Shown one piece after another: positions 25,165-35,207 of a DNA stretch of 64,000 nucleotides. Source of the DNA: Paracoccus gahaiensis. GTDB taxonomy: Bacteria; Pseudomonadota; Alphaproteobacteria; Rhodobacterales; Rhodobacteraceae. The translations under genes and the position numbers were made by a program. Each line of letters starts with the position of its first letter. The first letter of the stretch is position 1. The stretch is from assembly GCF_005048225.1 (NCBI RefSeq), contig NZ_SUNI01000005.1, positions 1 through 64,000 on the forward strand. Reading direction: 5' to 3'. The notes below the pieces were generated by a model that was not told the origin of the DNA, searched no databases, and saw nothing but the letters and a program-made list of their open reading frames with translations.

Positions 25165-28099
25165 GATGCGCGGCCTCTATGCCCTGCCCCCCGGCGTCGA
25201 TTTCGCGGAAGGCTTCGTGCAGGGCCTGCTGGCGCGGATGCGCGATCAGCCGCCCGAGGCGCTGGCCCGCGTCACCGTGCTGACCAATGCCGCGACCACG
25301 ATGGGCGCGCTGCGCCGGGCCTTCGACAAGGCCGGGCCGCTGCTGCTGCCGCGCCTGCGCTCCATCACCGGGGTGGATCCGGGGCCGCTGGTCATGCCCG
25401 ACCCGCCCGAGGCGCCGCTGGCCCGCCGCCTGCAGCTGGCCCGGCTGATCGCGCAGATGATGCGGCTGCGCCCCGATCTGGGCGCGGGCCATTCGATCCC
25501 CATGCTGGCGCAGTCGCTGTCGCAGCTGATGGTCGAGATGCAGACCGAGGGGCGCGACATCACCGCGCTGGAGGCGATCGACACCGGCGATCACGCACGC
25601 CACTGGCAGAACGCGCTGGCCTTCCTGCGGATCGCGGCGGATTTTCACCTGGGCAACCCCGCGCTGGACCGCCCCGCCCGGCAGCGCGCCGCCGCCGAGG
25701 CCGCGCAGACTGACTGGCCGCAAGGCGTGAACCTGCCCGAGGGGCCGGTGATCGTGGCGGGCTCGACCGGCTCGCACGGGGCGACGCGGCTCTACATGCA
25801 GGCGGTGGCGGCGCTGCCCAATGGCGCGGTGGTGCTGCCCGGCTTCGATTTCGACCAGCCCCCCGAGGTGTGGGAGGGGCTGGAACAGGCCGACGACCAC
25901 CCGCAGGCCCGCTTTGCGCCGCTGATCGCCGCCGCAGGATACCCCACCCGCTGGACCGAGGAACGCCCTTGGTCCGAAGGCCGGGGCCGCCTGATCTCGC
26001 TGGCGCTGCGCCCCGCGCCGGTCACCGACCAGTGGATCGCCGAAGGGCCCGGCCTGCCCGACCTGATCCCCGCGACCGAGGCCCTGACCCTGATCGAGGC
26101 CGACCAGCCGGGGCAGGAGGCCGAGGCCATCGCGCTGGTCATGCGCGACGCCGCCGAACGCGGCACGCTGATCACCCTGATCGCGGCCGACAGCGGCCTG
26201 ATCCGCCGCGTCACCGCCGCGCTGGACCGCTGGCACATCCGCCCCGACGACAGCGCCGGGCGGCCCCTGCCGCTGACCGCGCCGGGCCTGTTCCTGCGCC
26301 AGGTCGCCGCGCTGTTCGGGCAGCCTTTGACCATCGACCGGCTGCTGATCCTGCTCAAGCATCCGCTGACGGCCACCGGCTCCGAGGCGATCGGCCGCAA
26401 CCAGATGCTGCGCGAGACGCGCGAGCTGGAACTGCAGCTGCGCCGCAACGGCCCGGCCTTTCCCGACGCCGCCACCTTGGCCGATTGGGCGACCAAGGGC
26501 GACGAGACGCGCAAGATCTGGGCGGGCTGGCTGGCCGGGATGCTGGAGCGCATCACGCCCCTGGCCCGCGACCGCGCGCCCCGCCCCCTGCCCGACCGCC
26601 TGGCCGACATGCTGTCGCTGGCCGAGGCATTGGCCGCCGGGCCGGGCGGCACGGTCGACGCCTCGCGCCTGTGGCAGGACAAGGCGGGCCAGATGGCGCA
26701 GGCCGTGCTGGCCCATCTGGCCGAACACGCGCCCCTGGGCCCCGAGATCGGCCCCACCGATTTCAGCGCGCTTCTGGTCACCGAACTGCAGGCCAAGGCC
26801 CTGCGCGAGGATGTGGCGGGCCATCACTGCCTGCGCATCCGCGGCCCGCGCGAGGCGCGGCTCTACGCCCATGGCACGGTGATCCTGTCGGGGCTGAACG
26901 AGGGCGGCTGGCCCCAGCCTTTGTCGCCCGACCCCTGGCTGTCGCGCCAGATGCGCGCGCAGGCGGGCCTGCCCCTGCCCGAACGCCAGATCGGGCTGGC
27001 CGCGCATGACTTCCAGCAGGGCATCGCCGCCGACCGGGTGTTCCTGACCCGCGCCCGCCGCGACGCCGAGGCCGAGACCATCCCCTCGCGCTGGCTGAAC
27101 CGGATGCTGAACCTGATGGGCGGCCTGCCCGACCGGAACGGCCCGCAGGCCCTGGCCGCGATGCGGGCGCGCGGCGCCGAATGGCTGGCCATGGCCGAGG
27201 CGGTGGCCCGCCCCCCGGCGCCCGTGGCCCCCGCCCCGCGCCCCTCTCCAGTGCCGCCGGGGCCGCCCTTCCGGGAACTGCCGGTCACCGATGTCTCGCT
27301 GCTGATCCGCGATCCCTATGCGGTCTATGCCAAGCGGGTGCTGGGCCTGCGCCCCTTGCCGCCCCTGCGGCCCCAGCCCGATGCGGCCCTGCGCGGCCAG
27401 ACCCTGCATGCCATCGTCGAGGCGCTGCTGAACAGCCGCCCCACCGCCGACACCCCGCCCAAGGCGCTGCGCGCGACCTTCCTGTCGCTGACCGCAGAGG
27501 TGCTGGAGACCGACGTGCCTTGGCCCGCCGCCCGCGCCTTCTGGTCGGCGCGGATCGCGGCCATCGCCGACCGGATCGTCGCCGACGAGCTGGCCCGCCT
27601 GGCCGAGGGCATGCCGATGGTCGTGGAAAAGCGGGGCCGGGTCGCGCTGTCGGGGATGGACTTCACCCTGACCGCCAAGCCCGACCGGATCGACCTGCTG
27701 ACCGAGGGGCGGGTCGTCGTCTACGACTACAAGTCCGGCACGCCGCCCACCGATGCGATGATCCGCCATTTCGACAAGCAGCTGATGCTGGAGGCCGCGA
27801 TGGCCCGGCGCGGCGGCTTCGACGCGCTCGGACCCGTGGACGTGGCGGGGCTGCGCTACATCCAGCTGGGCGGCGAGGGCAAGACCCATGACCGCGAACA
27901 TTCCGACCAGATCGAGGGCGAAACCTGGGACGGCTTCGTGCGCCTGATCGAGGCCTATCTGACCGGGGATGCGGGCTTCACCGCCATGCGGGCGCCTCAG
28001 CGGACTTCCTATGCCGGGGATTACGACCATCTGGCGCGCTTCGGGGAATGGGCGCTGACCGATCAGGCCCGACCGCAGAAAGTTGGCGATCATGGATGA
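25157..28099 (+). CDS. addB: Double-strand break repair protein AddB
   Basis: A 980-aa subunit of the AddAB helicase-nuclease, which resects broken DNA ends and loads recombination. The N-terminal half is an inactivated helicase fold; the C-terminal nuclease is visible as LRGQTLHAIVEALL, TAKPDRIDLLTEGRVVVYDYKSG and KQLMLEAAM, with the Asp and Lys of the RecB-type site. GTG 25157 (overlapping murU by 8 bp, GAGG upstream) and ATG 25166 are both possible starts. addA follows with an 8-bp overlap. Confidence 0.94.
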   Translation: MSEMRGLYALPPGVDFAEGFVQGLLARMRDQPPEALARVTVLTNAATTMGALRRAFDKAGPLLLPRLRSITGVDPGPLVMPDPPEAPLARRLQLARLIAQMMRLRPDLGAGHSIPMLAQSLSQLMVEMQTEGRDITALEAIDTGDHARHWQNALAFLRIAADFHLGNPALDRPARQRAAAEAAQTDWPQGVNLPEGPVIVAGSTGSHGATRLYMQAVAALPNGAVVLPGFDFDQPPEVWEGLEQADDHPQARFAPLIAAAGYPTRWTEERPWSEGRGRLISLALRPAPVTDQWIAEGPGLPDLIPATEALTLIEADQPGQEAEAIALVMRDAAERGTLITLIAADSGLIRRVTAALDRWHIRPDDSAGRPLPLTAPGLFLRQVAALFGQPLTIDRLLILLKHPLTATGSEAIGRNQMLRETRELELQLRRNGPAFPDAATLADWATKGDETRKIWAGWLAGMLERITPLARDRAPRPLPDRLADMLSLAEALAAGPGGTVDASRLWQDKAGQMAQAVLAHLAEHAPLGPEIGPTDFSALLVTELQAKALREDVAGHHCLRIRGPREARLYAHGTVILSGLNEGGWPQPLSPDPWLSRQMRAQAGLPLPERQIGLAAHDFQQGIAADRVFLTRARRDAEAETIPSRWLNRMLNLMGGLPDRNGPQALAAMRARGAEWLAMAEAVARPPAPVAPAPRPSPVPPGPPFRELPVTDVSLLIRDPYAVYAKRVLGLRPLPPLRPQPDAALRGQTLHAIVEALLNSRPTADTPPKALRATFLSLTAEVLETDVPWPAARAFWSARIAAIADRIVADELARLAEGMPMVVEKRGRVALSGMDFTLTAKPDRIDLLTEGRVVVYDYKSGTPPTDAMIRHFDKQLMLEAAMARRGGFDALGPVDVAGLRYIQLGGEGKTHDREHSDQIEGETWDGFVRLIEAYLTGDAGFTAMRAPQRTSYAGDYDHLARFGEWALTDQARPQKVGDHG

Positions 28100-31000
28100 G
28101 GCGACGCTGAACCAGATCGCGGCGGCCGATCCGCTGCGGTCCACCTGGCTGACGGCCAATGCGGGCTCGGGCAAGACGCGGGTGCTGACCGACCGGGTGG
28201 CGCGGCTGCTGCTGGCGGGCACCCCGCCCGAACGCATCCTGTGCCTGACCTATACCAAGGCCGCCGCGACCGAGATGCAGAACCGCCTGCTGGCCCGGCT
28301 TGGCCGGTGGGCGATGCTGCCCGAGCCCGAGCTGCGTGCCGAGCTGGCCGATCTGGGCGAAGGTCAGGAGGCCGCCCCCGACTTGCCCGCCGCCCGGCGC
28401 CTGTTCGCCCGCGCCATCGAGACTCCGGGCGGGCTGAAGGTGCAGACCATCCACAGCTTCTGCGCGGCCCTGCTGCGGCGCTTTCCGCTGGAGGCCGGGG
28501 TGCCGATGGGGTTCGCGGAACTGGACGACCGCAGCGCCCGCGCCCTGCGAGGCGAGATCATCGAGGAGATGGCCGAGGCGGACGACCCGGCCATCGCCGA
28601 CCTGACGCGGCTGCATTCGGGCGACGATCTGGACCGCTTCCTGGCCAGCCTGTCGCTGGCCGATTTCGAGGCCGCGCCCGATCCGGACGCGCTGTGGGCG
28701 GCGCTCGACGTGCCGCCCGGGCTGACGGCGGACAGCCTGCTGGCGCATGTCTTCCTGGGTGCCGAGGGCGATCTGGCCGACGCACTGATCCCCGCCCTGC
28801 GGACCGGCAAGGTCACGGATGCGAAGCTGGCCTCGGCGCTGGCGCAGGTCCGCTGGCGCGATCCCGGCATGGTCGATCTGACGCGCCTGTTCGGCTGCCT
28901 GCTGTTCGGCGGCAGTGCCAAGGTGCCCTTCGGCGCCAAGACCGGCAAGATTCCCACCAAGGATCTGGCGACCGGCGCCTGCGCGCCCTTCATGGACGAT
29001 CTGAACGACCTGATGGAGCGGGTCGAGCTGGCCCGCCCGCAGGCCCTGGCGCTGACGGCGGCGGAAAGGTCGCTGGCCCTGCACCGCTTCGGCCATGCCT
29101 TCGCCACCCGCATGAATGCCGCCAAGACCGCGCATGGCTGGCTGGATTTCGACGACCTGATCCGCCGCACCGCGCAGCTGCTGGAGGAATCCAGCATGGC
29201 GCAATGGGTGCTGTGGCGGCTGGACGGCGGCATCGACCACATCCTGGTGGACGAGGCGCAGGACACCAGCCCGGAACAATGGCGCGTGATCCGCCGCCTG
29301 ACCGACGAGTTCACCAGCGGCGCGGGCACCCATGACCGGCCCCGCACGCTGTTCGTGGTGGGCGATCCCAAGCAGTCGATCTATTCCTTCCAAGGCGCCG
29401 ACATCGCCGTCTTCGAGGCGATGCGCGACCTCTTCGACCGGGATTTCCAGGCGGTGCAGCAGCCGATGCAGCGGCGCGGGCTGGCGCACAGCTTCCGGTC
29501 ATCGCCGGCGATCCTGCGGCTGGTCGATGCGGTCTTTCAGGGCGAGGCGGCGGCCGGTCTGGGCGATCCGCCGCGCCATCTGGCCTTCCGCGACGCCCTG
29601 CCGGGCCGCGTGGACCTGTGGCCGGCCCTGCCCAAGCCCGACAGGACCGAGCCCGAGGACTGGACCCGCCCCGTCGACGCGCCAAGCGAGAACGATGCCG
29701 AGACGCAGCTCGCCCGCCACATCGCCGCGCAGATCGGCGCGATGATCGGCACCCCGATCCTGGACGCGAAGACCGGCGCCGCGCGGCCCATCGCGCCGGG
29801 CGATATCCAGATCCTGGTGCAGCGCCGGGCCGATCTGTTCGCCGCGCTGATCGCCGAGCTGAAATCGGCGGGCCTGCCGGTGGCGGGCGCCGACCGGCTG
29901 CGGCTGGCGGGCGAGCTGGCCGTGCGCGACATCACCGCCACCCTGTCGGTGCTGGCCACCCCCGAGGACGACCTGGCCCTGGCCGCTAGCCTGCGCTCGC
30001 CCCTGTTCGGGCTGTCCGAGGATGACCTCTACCGCCTGGCGCAGGGGCGCCACCGGGGGGAATACCTGTGGATGCGGCTGCGCGAGTCGCATCACCGCCA
30101 TGCCCATGACGTGCTGAACGACCTGGCCGATCACGCCGACTACCTGCGCCCCCATGACCTGATCGCGCGCCTGCTGACCCGGCATGGCGGACGGGCCGCC
30201 CTGCTGGCGCGGCTTGGCCCCGAGGCGGTGGACGGCATCGACGAGCTGATGTCGCAGGCCCTGGCCTATGAGCAGGTGGAAACCCCCTCGCTGACCGGCT
30301 TCCTGGTCTGGCTGGCCAGCGACGAGGTCGAGGTCAAGCGCCAGCTGCCCGGCGGTGCGGGCGGGCTGATCCGGGTGATGACCGTGCATGGCTCCAAAGG
30401 CTTGGAGAGCCCGATCGTGATCCTGCCCGAGACGCAGACCCGCCGTGCCGCCAGCCGCCAGCCGCTGGTGCGGCTGGACCGGTTGCCCGTCTGGCGCGGC
30501 GCGGCGGCGGATCGCTGCGATTCCGTCGCGCTGGCCGTGGCCGATTGGGACCGGCGCCAGGACGAGGAACGGCGCCGCCTTCTGTATGTCGCGATGACCC
30601 GGGCGGAAAGCTGGCTGATCGTGGCGGCGGCGGGTGAGACGGGCGAGGGGCTGGACAGCTGGCACGCGATGGTGGCCGAGGGCGCGGGCCGCGCCGGGCT
30701 GGACCGATCCGACCTGACCGTCGAGGGACTCGGGACGGGCCTGCGCCTGTCCTGGGGCGACTGGCCCGAACAGGCCCCCTCCGCCGCCACGGCCCTGCCG
30801 CCGCGGCGCGATCCTCCGGACTGGGCGCTGCGCATGGCACCGCCCGCGCCCGCGTTCGAAGCCCCCGTCATCGCCAGCGGGCTGGGCGGCTCCAAGGTGC
30901 TGGCCGCCGCCTCGGACGGCGACCGCGAGGCCGCGATGCTGCGCGGCACCCGCCTGCACCTGCTGCTGGAGCATCTGCCGGCCCATCCCGCCTCCGACTG

Positions 31001-31469
31001 GCCCCGCATCGCGCAGGCGATGCTGTCGGGGGCCGAGGGCGGGTTGCCGGACGCCGCCGACATGGCCGAGCTGTTGGCCGAGGCGGGCGACATCCTGTCC
31101 GCGCCCGCGCTGTCGCAGGTCCTGCAGCCCGGCCCCGAGGCGCAGATCCTGTCCGAGGTCGCCCTGACGGCGCCCCTGCCGGGCCTTGGGGTGCTGAACG
31201 GGGTGATCGACCGGCTGGTCGTGACGCCCGACCTGATCACGGCGGTCGATTACAAGACCAATGCCGATGTCCCCGCCACGCCCGAGGCGGTGCCCGAGGG
31301 AATCCTGCGCCAGATGGCCGCCTATCGCGCCGCCCTGCGGGGCATCTGGCCGGGCCGGCCCCTGCGCATGGCGGTGCTGTGGACGGCCAGCCGCAGCCTG
31401 ATGGACCTGCCCGATGCGGTGCTGGACCCGGTCATCGCCAGGCTGGGTGTCGAGATGCCTGCCTCTTGA
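28092..31469 (+). CDS. addA: Double-strand break repair helicase-nuclease AddA
   Basis: A 1125-aa UvrD-type helicase with C-terminal nuclease, partner of AddB. Helicase motifs are clear: TANAGSGKTRVLTDR (Walker A), CLTYTKAAATEMQ (Ia), ILVDEAQDTSPEQW (II), VVGDPKQSIYSFQGAD (III), MTVHGSKGLESPIVILPE (V) and LLYVAMTRAESWL (VI). The nuclease site lies near the end (TPDLITAVDYKTNADVP). ATG 28092 overlaps addB by 8 bp; a TTG nine bases earlier is in frame but less likely. Confidence 0.96.
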   Translation: MDEATLNQIAAADPLRSTWLTANAGSGKTRVLTDRVARLLLAGTPPERILCLTYTKAAATEMQNRLLARLGRWAMLPEPELRAELADLGEGQEAAPDLPAARRLFARAIETPGGLKVQTIHSFCAALLRRFPLEAGVPMGFAELDDRSARALRGEIIEEMAEADDPAIADLTRLHSGDDLDRFLASLSLADFEAAPDPDALWAALDVPPGLTADSLLAHVFLGAEGDLADALIPALRTGKVTDAKLASALAQVRWRDPGMVDLTRLFGCLLFGGSAKVPFGAKTGKIPTKDLATGACAPFMDDLNDLMERVELARPQALALTAAERSLALHRFGHAFATRMNAAKTAHGWLDFDDLIRRTAQLLEESSMAQWVLWRLDGGIDHILVDEAQDTSPEQWRVIRRLTDEFTSGAGTHDRPRTLFVVGDPKQSIYSFQGADIAVFEAMRDLFDRDFQAVQQPMQRRGLAHSFRSSPAILRLVDAVFQGEAAAGLGDPPRHLAFRDALPGRVDLWPALPKPDRTEPEDWTRPVDAPSENDAETQLARHIAAQIGAMIGTPILDAKTGAARPIAPGDIQILVQRRADLFAALIAELKSAGLPVAGADRLRLAGELAVRDITATLSVLATPEDDLALAASLRSPLFGLSEDDLYRLAQGRHRGEYLWMRLRESHHRHAHDVLNDLADHADYLRPHDLIARLLTRHGGRAALLARLGPEAVDGIDELMSQALAYEQVETPSLTGFLVWLASDEVEVKRQLPGGAGGLIRVMTVHGSKGLESPIVILPETQTRRAASRQPLVRLDRLPVWRGAAADRCDSVALAVADWDRRQDEERRRLLYVAMTRAESWLIVAAAGETGEGLDSWHAMVAEGAGRAGLDRSDLTVEGLGTGLRLSWGDWPEQAPSAATALPPRRDPPDWALRMAPPAPAFEAPVIASGLGGSKVLAAASDGDREAAMLRGTRLHLLLEHLPAHPASDWPRIAQAMLSGAEGGLPDAADMAELLAEAGDILSAPALSQVLQPGPEAQILSEVALTAPLPGLGVLNGVIDRLVVTPDLITAVDYKTNADVPATPEAVPEGILRQMAAYRAALRGIWPGRPLRMAVLWTASRSLMDLPDAVLDPVIARLGVEMPAS

Positions 31470-31549
31470 CCCCGGGCGCCTTGGTTCATAGCTGTTGAGG
31501 GAACCCATCCTGCCGGTCCCGTCCGGCCCCCCCCTGACAGGAGCTGACC

Positions 31550-31870
31550 ATGGCCACCGTGCATGTGAACGACACCGATTTCGACGCCGAAGTGCGTCAG
31601 GCCGACACCCCCGTGATCGTCGATTTCTGGGCCGAATGGTGCGGCCCCTGCAAGCAGATCGGCCCGGCTCTGGAAGAGCTGTCGGACGAATATGCCGGCC
31701 GCATCAAGATCGTGAAGATCAACGTGGACGAGAACCCCGAGCAGGCGGCGGCGCTTGGCGTGCGCGGCATCCCGGCCCTGTTCATGTTCAAGGGCGGCGA
31801 GGTCGTCTCGAACCGCATGGGCGCGGCCCCCAAGGCGGCGCTGAAAAGCTGGATCGACGAATCGGTCTGA
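31550..31870 (+). CDS. trxA: Thioredoxin
   Basis: A 106-aa thioredoxin, a cytoplasmic disulphide reductase that supplies electrons to ribonucleotide reductase and repair enzymes. The redox site is [17 protein letters not shown], and the cis-Pro lies in [25 protein letters not shown] precedes the ATG. It follows addA by 80 bp on the same strand and is closed by a strong hairpin. Confidence 0.97.
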   Translation: MATVHVNDTDFDAEVRQADTPVIVDFWAEWCGPCKQIGPALEELSDEYAGRIKIVKINVDENPEQAAALGVRGIPALFMFKGGEVVSNRMGAAPKAALKSWIDESV

Positions 31871-31891
31871 TCCCTTCAATGCACTGATGGC

Positions 31892-31929
31892 AAAGGCGGC
31901 GGCCCCTCAGACGGGCCAGCCGCCTTTTC
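31892..31929 (+). terminator. Intrinsic terminator of trxA
   Basis: A 9-bp stem aaaggcggc / gccgccttt extended inside by ggccc/gggcc, then a short T-run. The hairpin reaches into the last codons of the convergent glycosyltransferase-like gene, so it probably serves both directions. Confidence 0.7.
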
Positions 31930-32809
31930 TCATGGCCGCCAGCAGCCGCTCGTCGGCATCGGGGGCCATCATGTCCAGGCTGGTGCGGCGCAGGAACCAG
32001 TCGAGATATTTCGCGGTCTGCGGCGCGTGATCGGGGGCGCGGGCCAGCGCCTTGTCGGCGCCAAGCCGCCCCGCATTCAGCGCGATATGGTGAAAGTCGC
32101 TTTGCGCATAGAGGACGACCGGCTTGCCCAGGATCAGCCCGTCGAAGCCGACCGCGCTGTTCTGCGTCACCACGAAGGCGCAGTCGCGCAGCCGGGCGGC
32201 AGTGTCGCCGCCGATGGTCACATTGCCATAGGCGCGGGCCAGCCAGTCCAGGGCGGCGCGATCCTCGTCGTCATAGACCTCCTTGGGATGCAGGGTGACG
32301 ATGCAGGGGCGGCCGGTCGCGGCGGCATCGCGGATCATCTGCAGCGGGCTGGCCGACTGGAAGCTGCGCTGGCGGCGGATATGGCCCTGCAGCGGGATCA
32401 GGATGTGATCGCCGCGTTCGGGCGCGGGGCCCGGCAGCACGCGATTGCGCAGCCTCTGGACGAAGTCGCGCGCGGGTTCTGCCTCGATCCGCGACGGCTC
32501 GAACCGGGTCAGGGCGACCGGCCAGCGCCAGCGCTCGGCCTCGCGCTCCAGCCGCCAGTAGGGGAAGTGATAGGCCAGGCGGAAGGTCAGCGCCCGGTCA
32601 TGGGTCGGGCGTTCCATGTTGTAGAGCGCATAGCCCGGGCGTCCCGGCGCCTCGGCCCGGGGGCCGGTGCCCGAGGGGCGCACCTCGACCCGCCAGCCGC
32701 GCGGCGCCAGGAGCGCCCGGATGCGGTTGAGAAAGCCCAGCTTGCCCGCCCGCGCTGTGTGCAGGATCGGCGGATGCAGATAGACGGTCAGCAGCAGATC
32801 GGCGGTCAT
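31907..32809 (-). CDS. Capsule/Kdo-transferase-like GT-B protein
   Basis: A 300-aa protein. The C-terminal half carries IVTLHPKEVYDDED, VTIGGDTAARLRDCAFVVTQ and NSAVGFDGLILGKPVVLYAQ. This is the pattern of capsule-synthesis (KpsC/KpsS-like) transferases, in which the last stretch forms the nucleotide-sugar site. It is shorter than KpsC and has one domain. No capsule genes surround it, so it may be an orphan that decorates a surface sugar. There is no signal peptide or clear membrane helix. It converges on trxA. Confidence 0.65.
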   Translation of the reverse strand: MTADLLLTVYLHPPILHTARAGKLGFLNRIRALLAPRGWRVEVRPSGTGPRAEAPGRPGYALYNMERPTHDRALTFRLAYHFPYWRLEREAERWRWPVALTRFEPSRIEAEPARDFVQRLRNRVLPGPAPERGDHILIPLQGHIRRQRSFQSASPLQMIRDAAATGRPCIVTLHPKEVYDDEDRAALDWLARAYGNVTIGGDTAARLRDCAFVVTQNSAVGFDGLILGKPVVLYAQSDFHHIALNAGRLGADKALARAPDHAPQTAKYLDWFLRRTSLDMMAPDADERLLAAMRKGGWPV

Positions 32810-32847
32810 GGCGCGACGCTAGGGCGGGACGGGTCGGGTTTCAATGG

Positions 32848-32877
32848 GTTGCATGGCCTGCCCGGCATCCATATCTG
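32848..32877 (+). promoter_or_regulatory. Possible heat-shock (RpoH) promoter of hslVU
   Basis: GTTG, 18 bases, then CATATCTG resembles the alphaproteobacterial sigma-32 pattern CTTG-N17/18-CYTATNT, with one mismatch in each half. It ends 36 bases before the hslV start. hslVU is a classic heat-shock operon, which supports the call, but no transcript data are available. Confidence 0.45.
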
Positions 32878-32912
32878 CGCATGGACAATGAATGATGAAC
32901 GGAGCAGGCCCC

Positions 32913-33467
32913 ATGGCAGAGGACAGATTTCCCGGCTGGCACGGCACGACGATCTTGGCGGTGCGCCGGGGCGGCAAGGTGGTCGTCGCGGGCGACGGGC
33001 AGGTCAGCGTCGGCCAGACGGTGATGAAGGGCAGCGCCCGCAAGGTGCGCCGCCTGTCCCCCGGCGGGCGCGACGTGGTGGTGGGCTTTGCCGGCTCGAC
33101 CGCCGACGCCTTCACCCTCCTGGAGCGGCTGGAGAAGAAGCTGGAGGCCGCGCCCGGCCAGCTGCAGCGCGCCTGCGTGGATCTGGCCAAGGACTGGCGC
33201 ATGGACAAGTACCTGCGCAATCTGGAGGCCATGCTGATCGTGACCGACGGGGTTGATCTGCTGGTCGTGACCGGCGCGGGCGACGTGCTGGAGCCGGAGC
33301 ATGACGTGGCGGCCATCGGCTCGGGCGGCAACTTCGCGCTGGCGGCTGCGCGCGGGCTGCTGGAAAGCGACTTGGATGCCGAGGCGATCGCCCGCACGGC
33401 GATGGCGATCGCGGCGGATATCTGCGTCTATACCAATGGGCGGCTGACGGTCGAGACCATCGGTTGA
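32913..33467 (+). CDS. hslV: HslV peptidase subunit of HslUV protease
   Basis: A 184-aa proteasome-like peptidase of the ATP-dependent HslUV complex, cytoplasmic. The catalytic Thr is exposed after removal of the N-terminal propeptide: FPGWHG is followed by [37 protein letters not shown] and [17 protein letters not shown] are family marks. The ATG at 32913 is preferred to one 21 bases earlier, since GGAG lies upstream and the propeptide then has normal length. hslU follows after 75 bp. Confidence 0.96.
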   Translation: MAEDRFPGWHGTTILAVRRGGKVVVAGDGQVSVGQTVMKGSARKVRRLSPGGRDVVVGFAGSTADAFTLLERLEKKLEAAPGQLQRACVDLAKDWRMDKYLRNLEAMLIVTDGVDLLVVTGAGDVLEPEHDVAAIGSGGNFALAAARGLLESDLDAEAIARTAMAIAADICVYTNGRLTVETIG

Positions 33468-33542
33468 TGGGTATTTGGACAAAGAAGAAGGGGCGCGCGG
33501 TGCCTGGCGCCAAACCCCATGACCCCGTGACCGGAGAGAAGC

Positions 33543-34850
33543 ATGAGTGACCTGACCCCCCGCGAGATCGTGTCCGAACTGGACCGGTTCATCATCGGGC
33601 AGACCGATGCCAAGCGCGCCGTCGCCGTGGCGATGCGCAACCGCTGGCGCCGCAAGCAGCTGGGGGACGATCTGCGCGACGAGGTCTATCCCAAGAACAT
33701 CCTGATGATCGGCCCCACCGGCGTCGGCAAGACCGAGATCAGCCGGCGCCTGGCGAAGCTGGCCAACGCGCCCTTCATCAAGGTCGAGGCGACCAAGTTC
33801 ACCGAGGTCGGCTATGTCGGGCGCGATGTCGAGCAGATCATCCGCGATCTGGTCGACGCCTCGGTCATCGACACGCGCGAGCGCATGCGCGAGGCCGTCA
33901 AGGCGCGCGCCCACAAGGCTGCCGAGGAGCGGGTCGTCGAGGCCTTGGCCGGCAAGGATGCCCGCGACGGCACCCGCCAGATGTTCCGCGACAAGCTGAA
34001 GCGCGGCGAGCTGGACGACACCATCATCGAGCTGGAGGTGCAGGACACCTCGAACCCCCTGGGCGGGATGGAGATGCCGGGCCAGCCGGGCCAGCCTCTG
34101 GGCGGGATGATGGATCTGTCGGGGCTGATGAAGGCCTTTGGCGGGCGGCGGGTGCGGCGCAAGATCGCCGTGTCGGAAAGCTATGACCTGCTGATCGCGG
34201 AAGAGGCCGACAAGCTTCTGGACGACGACGCGGTCAAGGCGGCGGCGCTGGAGGCGGTGCAGGAGAGCGGCATCGTCTTCATCGACGAGATCGACAAGGT
34301 CTGCGCACGCTCGGACGCGCGGGGCGGCGATGTCAGCCGCGAGGGGGTGCAGCGCGACCTGCTGCCGCTGATCGAGGGCACCACCGTCAGCACCAAATAC
34401 GGCGCGGTGCGGACCGATCACATCCTGTTCATCGCCTCGGGGGCGTTCCATGTCGCCAAGCCCTCGGACCTGCTGCCCGAATTGCAGGGCCGCCTGCCGA
34501 TCCGGGTCGAGCTGCGGGCCCTGACCGAGGAGGATTTCATCCGCATCCTGACCGAGACGGACAATGCCCTGACGCGCCAGTATACCGCGCTGATGGCGAC
34601 CGAGGGGGTCGACGTCGCCTTCACCCAGGACGGCATCGCCGCGCTGGCCCGGATCGCGGCCGAGGTGAATGCCTCGGTCGAGAATATCGGCGCGCGGCGG
34701 CTGTACACGGTGATCGAGCGGGTCTTCGAGGAGCTGTCCTTCAACGCTCCCGACCGCAGCGGGCAGTCGATCAGCGTGGATGCGGGTTTCGTCGAGCAGC
34801 ATCTGGGCGATCTGTCGCGCTCCCCGGACCTGTCGCGCTATGTGCTCTGA
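33543..34850 (+). CDS. hslU: HslU ATPase subunit of HslUV protease
   Basis: A 435-aa AAA+ unfoldase that feeds proteins to Hsl[18 protein letters not shown] is the N-terminal signature, [17 protein letters not shown] the Walker A, and [13 protein letters not shown] the Walker B. A family-specific I-domain lies between them. The C-terminus ends [10 protein letters not shown], the tail that inserts into HslV pockets. GGAGAGAAGC precedes the ATG. Length is normal. Confidence 0.97.
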   Translation: MSDLTPREIVSELDRFIIGQTDAKRAVAVAMRNRWRRKQLGDDLRDEVYPKNILMIGPTGVGKTEISRRLAKLANAPFIKVEATKFTEVGYVGRDVEQIIRDLVDASVIDTRERMREAVKARAHKAAEERVVEALAGKDARDGTRQMFRDKLKRGELDDTIIELEVQDTSNPLGGMEMPGQPGQPLGGMMDLSGLMKAFGGRRVRRKIAVSESYDLLIAEEADKLLDDDAVKAAALEAVQESGIVFIDEIDKVCARSDARGGDVSREGVQRDLLPLIEGTTVSTKYGAVRTDHILFIASGAFHVAKPSDLLPELQGRLPIRVELRALTEEDFIRILTETDNALTRQYTALMATEGVDVAFTQDGIAALARIAAEVNASVENIGARRLYTVIERVFEELSFNAPDRSGQSISVDAGFVEQHLGDLSRSPDLSRYVL

Positions 34851-34941
34851 TCGGGGGCATCATGGCCGGGGGGCGGTCCGCAGGGGAACCCCGGGCCGGC
34901 ATGCGGTGTTGGCCCGCTGAACGCATAAGGGGACGGCTTCC

Positions 34942-35121
34942 ATGGGTTGGCTATTCAGCATCATCATCTTTATCTTGGATGTCTGGGCCATCGCCCAGAT
35001 CATCAACACGAACGTCGCGACACGCACCAAGATCCTGTGGATCCTGCTGATCGTGATCCTGCCGGTTCTGGGCCTGATCATCTGGTATTTCGCCGGACCG
35101 AAATCCAACGTTCGGATGTAG
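34942..35121 (+). CDS. Small PLD-N-type membrane protein
   Basis: A 59-aa protein with two membrane helices: LFSIIIFILDVWAIAQII, then ILWILLIVILPVLGLIIWYF with a short basic tail (AGPKSNVRM). This is the phospholipase D N-terminal transmembrane domain (PLDc_N) found as a free-standing small protein in many bacteria. Its role is not known. AAGGGG lies about ten bases before the ATG. It follows hslU by 91 bp on the same strand. Confidence 0.85.
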   Translation: MGWLFSIIIFILDVWAIAQIINTNVATRTKILWILLIVILPVLGLIIWYFAGPKSNVRM

Positions 35122-35207
35122 CCGGACCCGACCTCGTCACCCGGCCTTGGCCGGGCCCGCCGCAAGGCACAGGCGCGCGCGTCCCGGCAAACGGGGCGCG
35201 CGCGTCG

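Noticed and set aside
25040..28237. 1065-codon minus-strand frame opposite addB
   Set aside because: Shadow of addB, with a low-complexity Gly/Gln/Arg translation.
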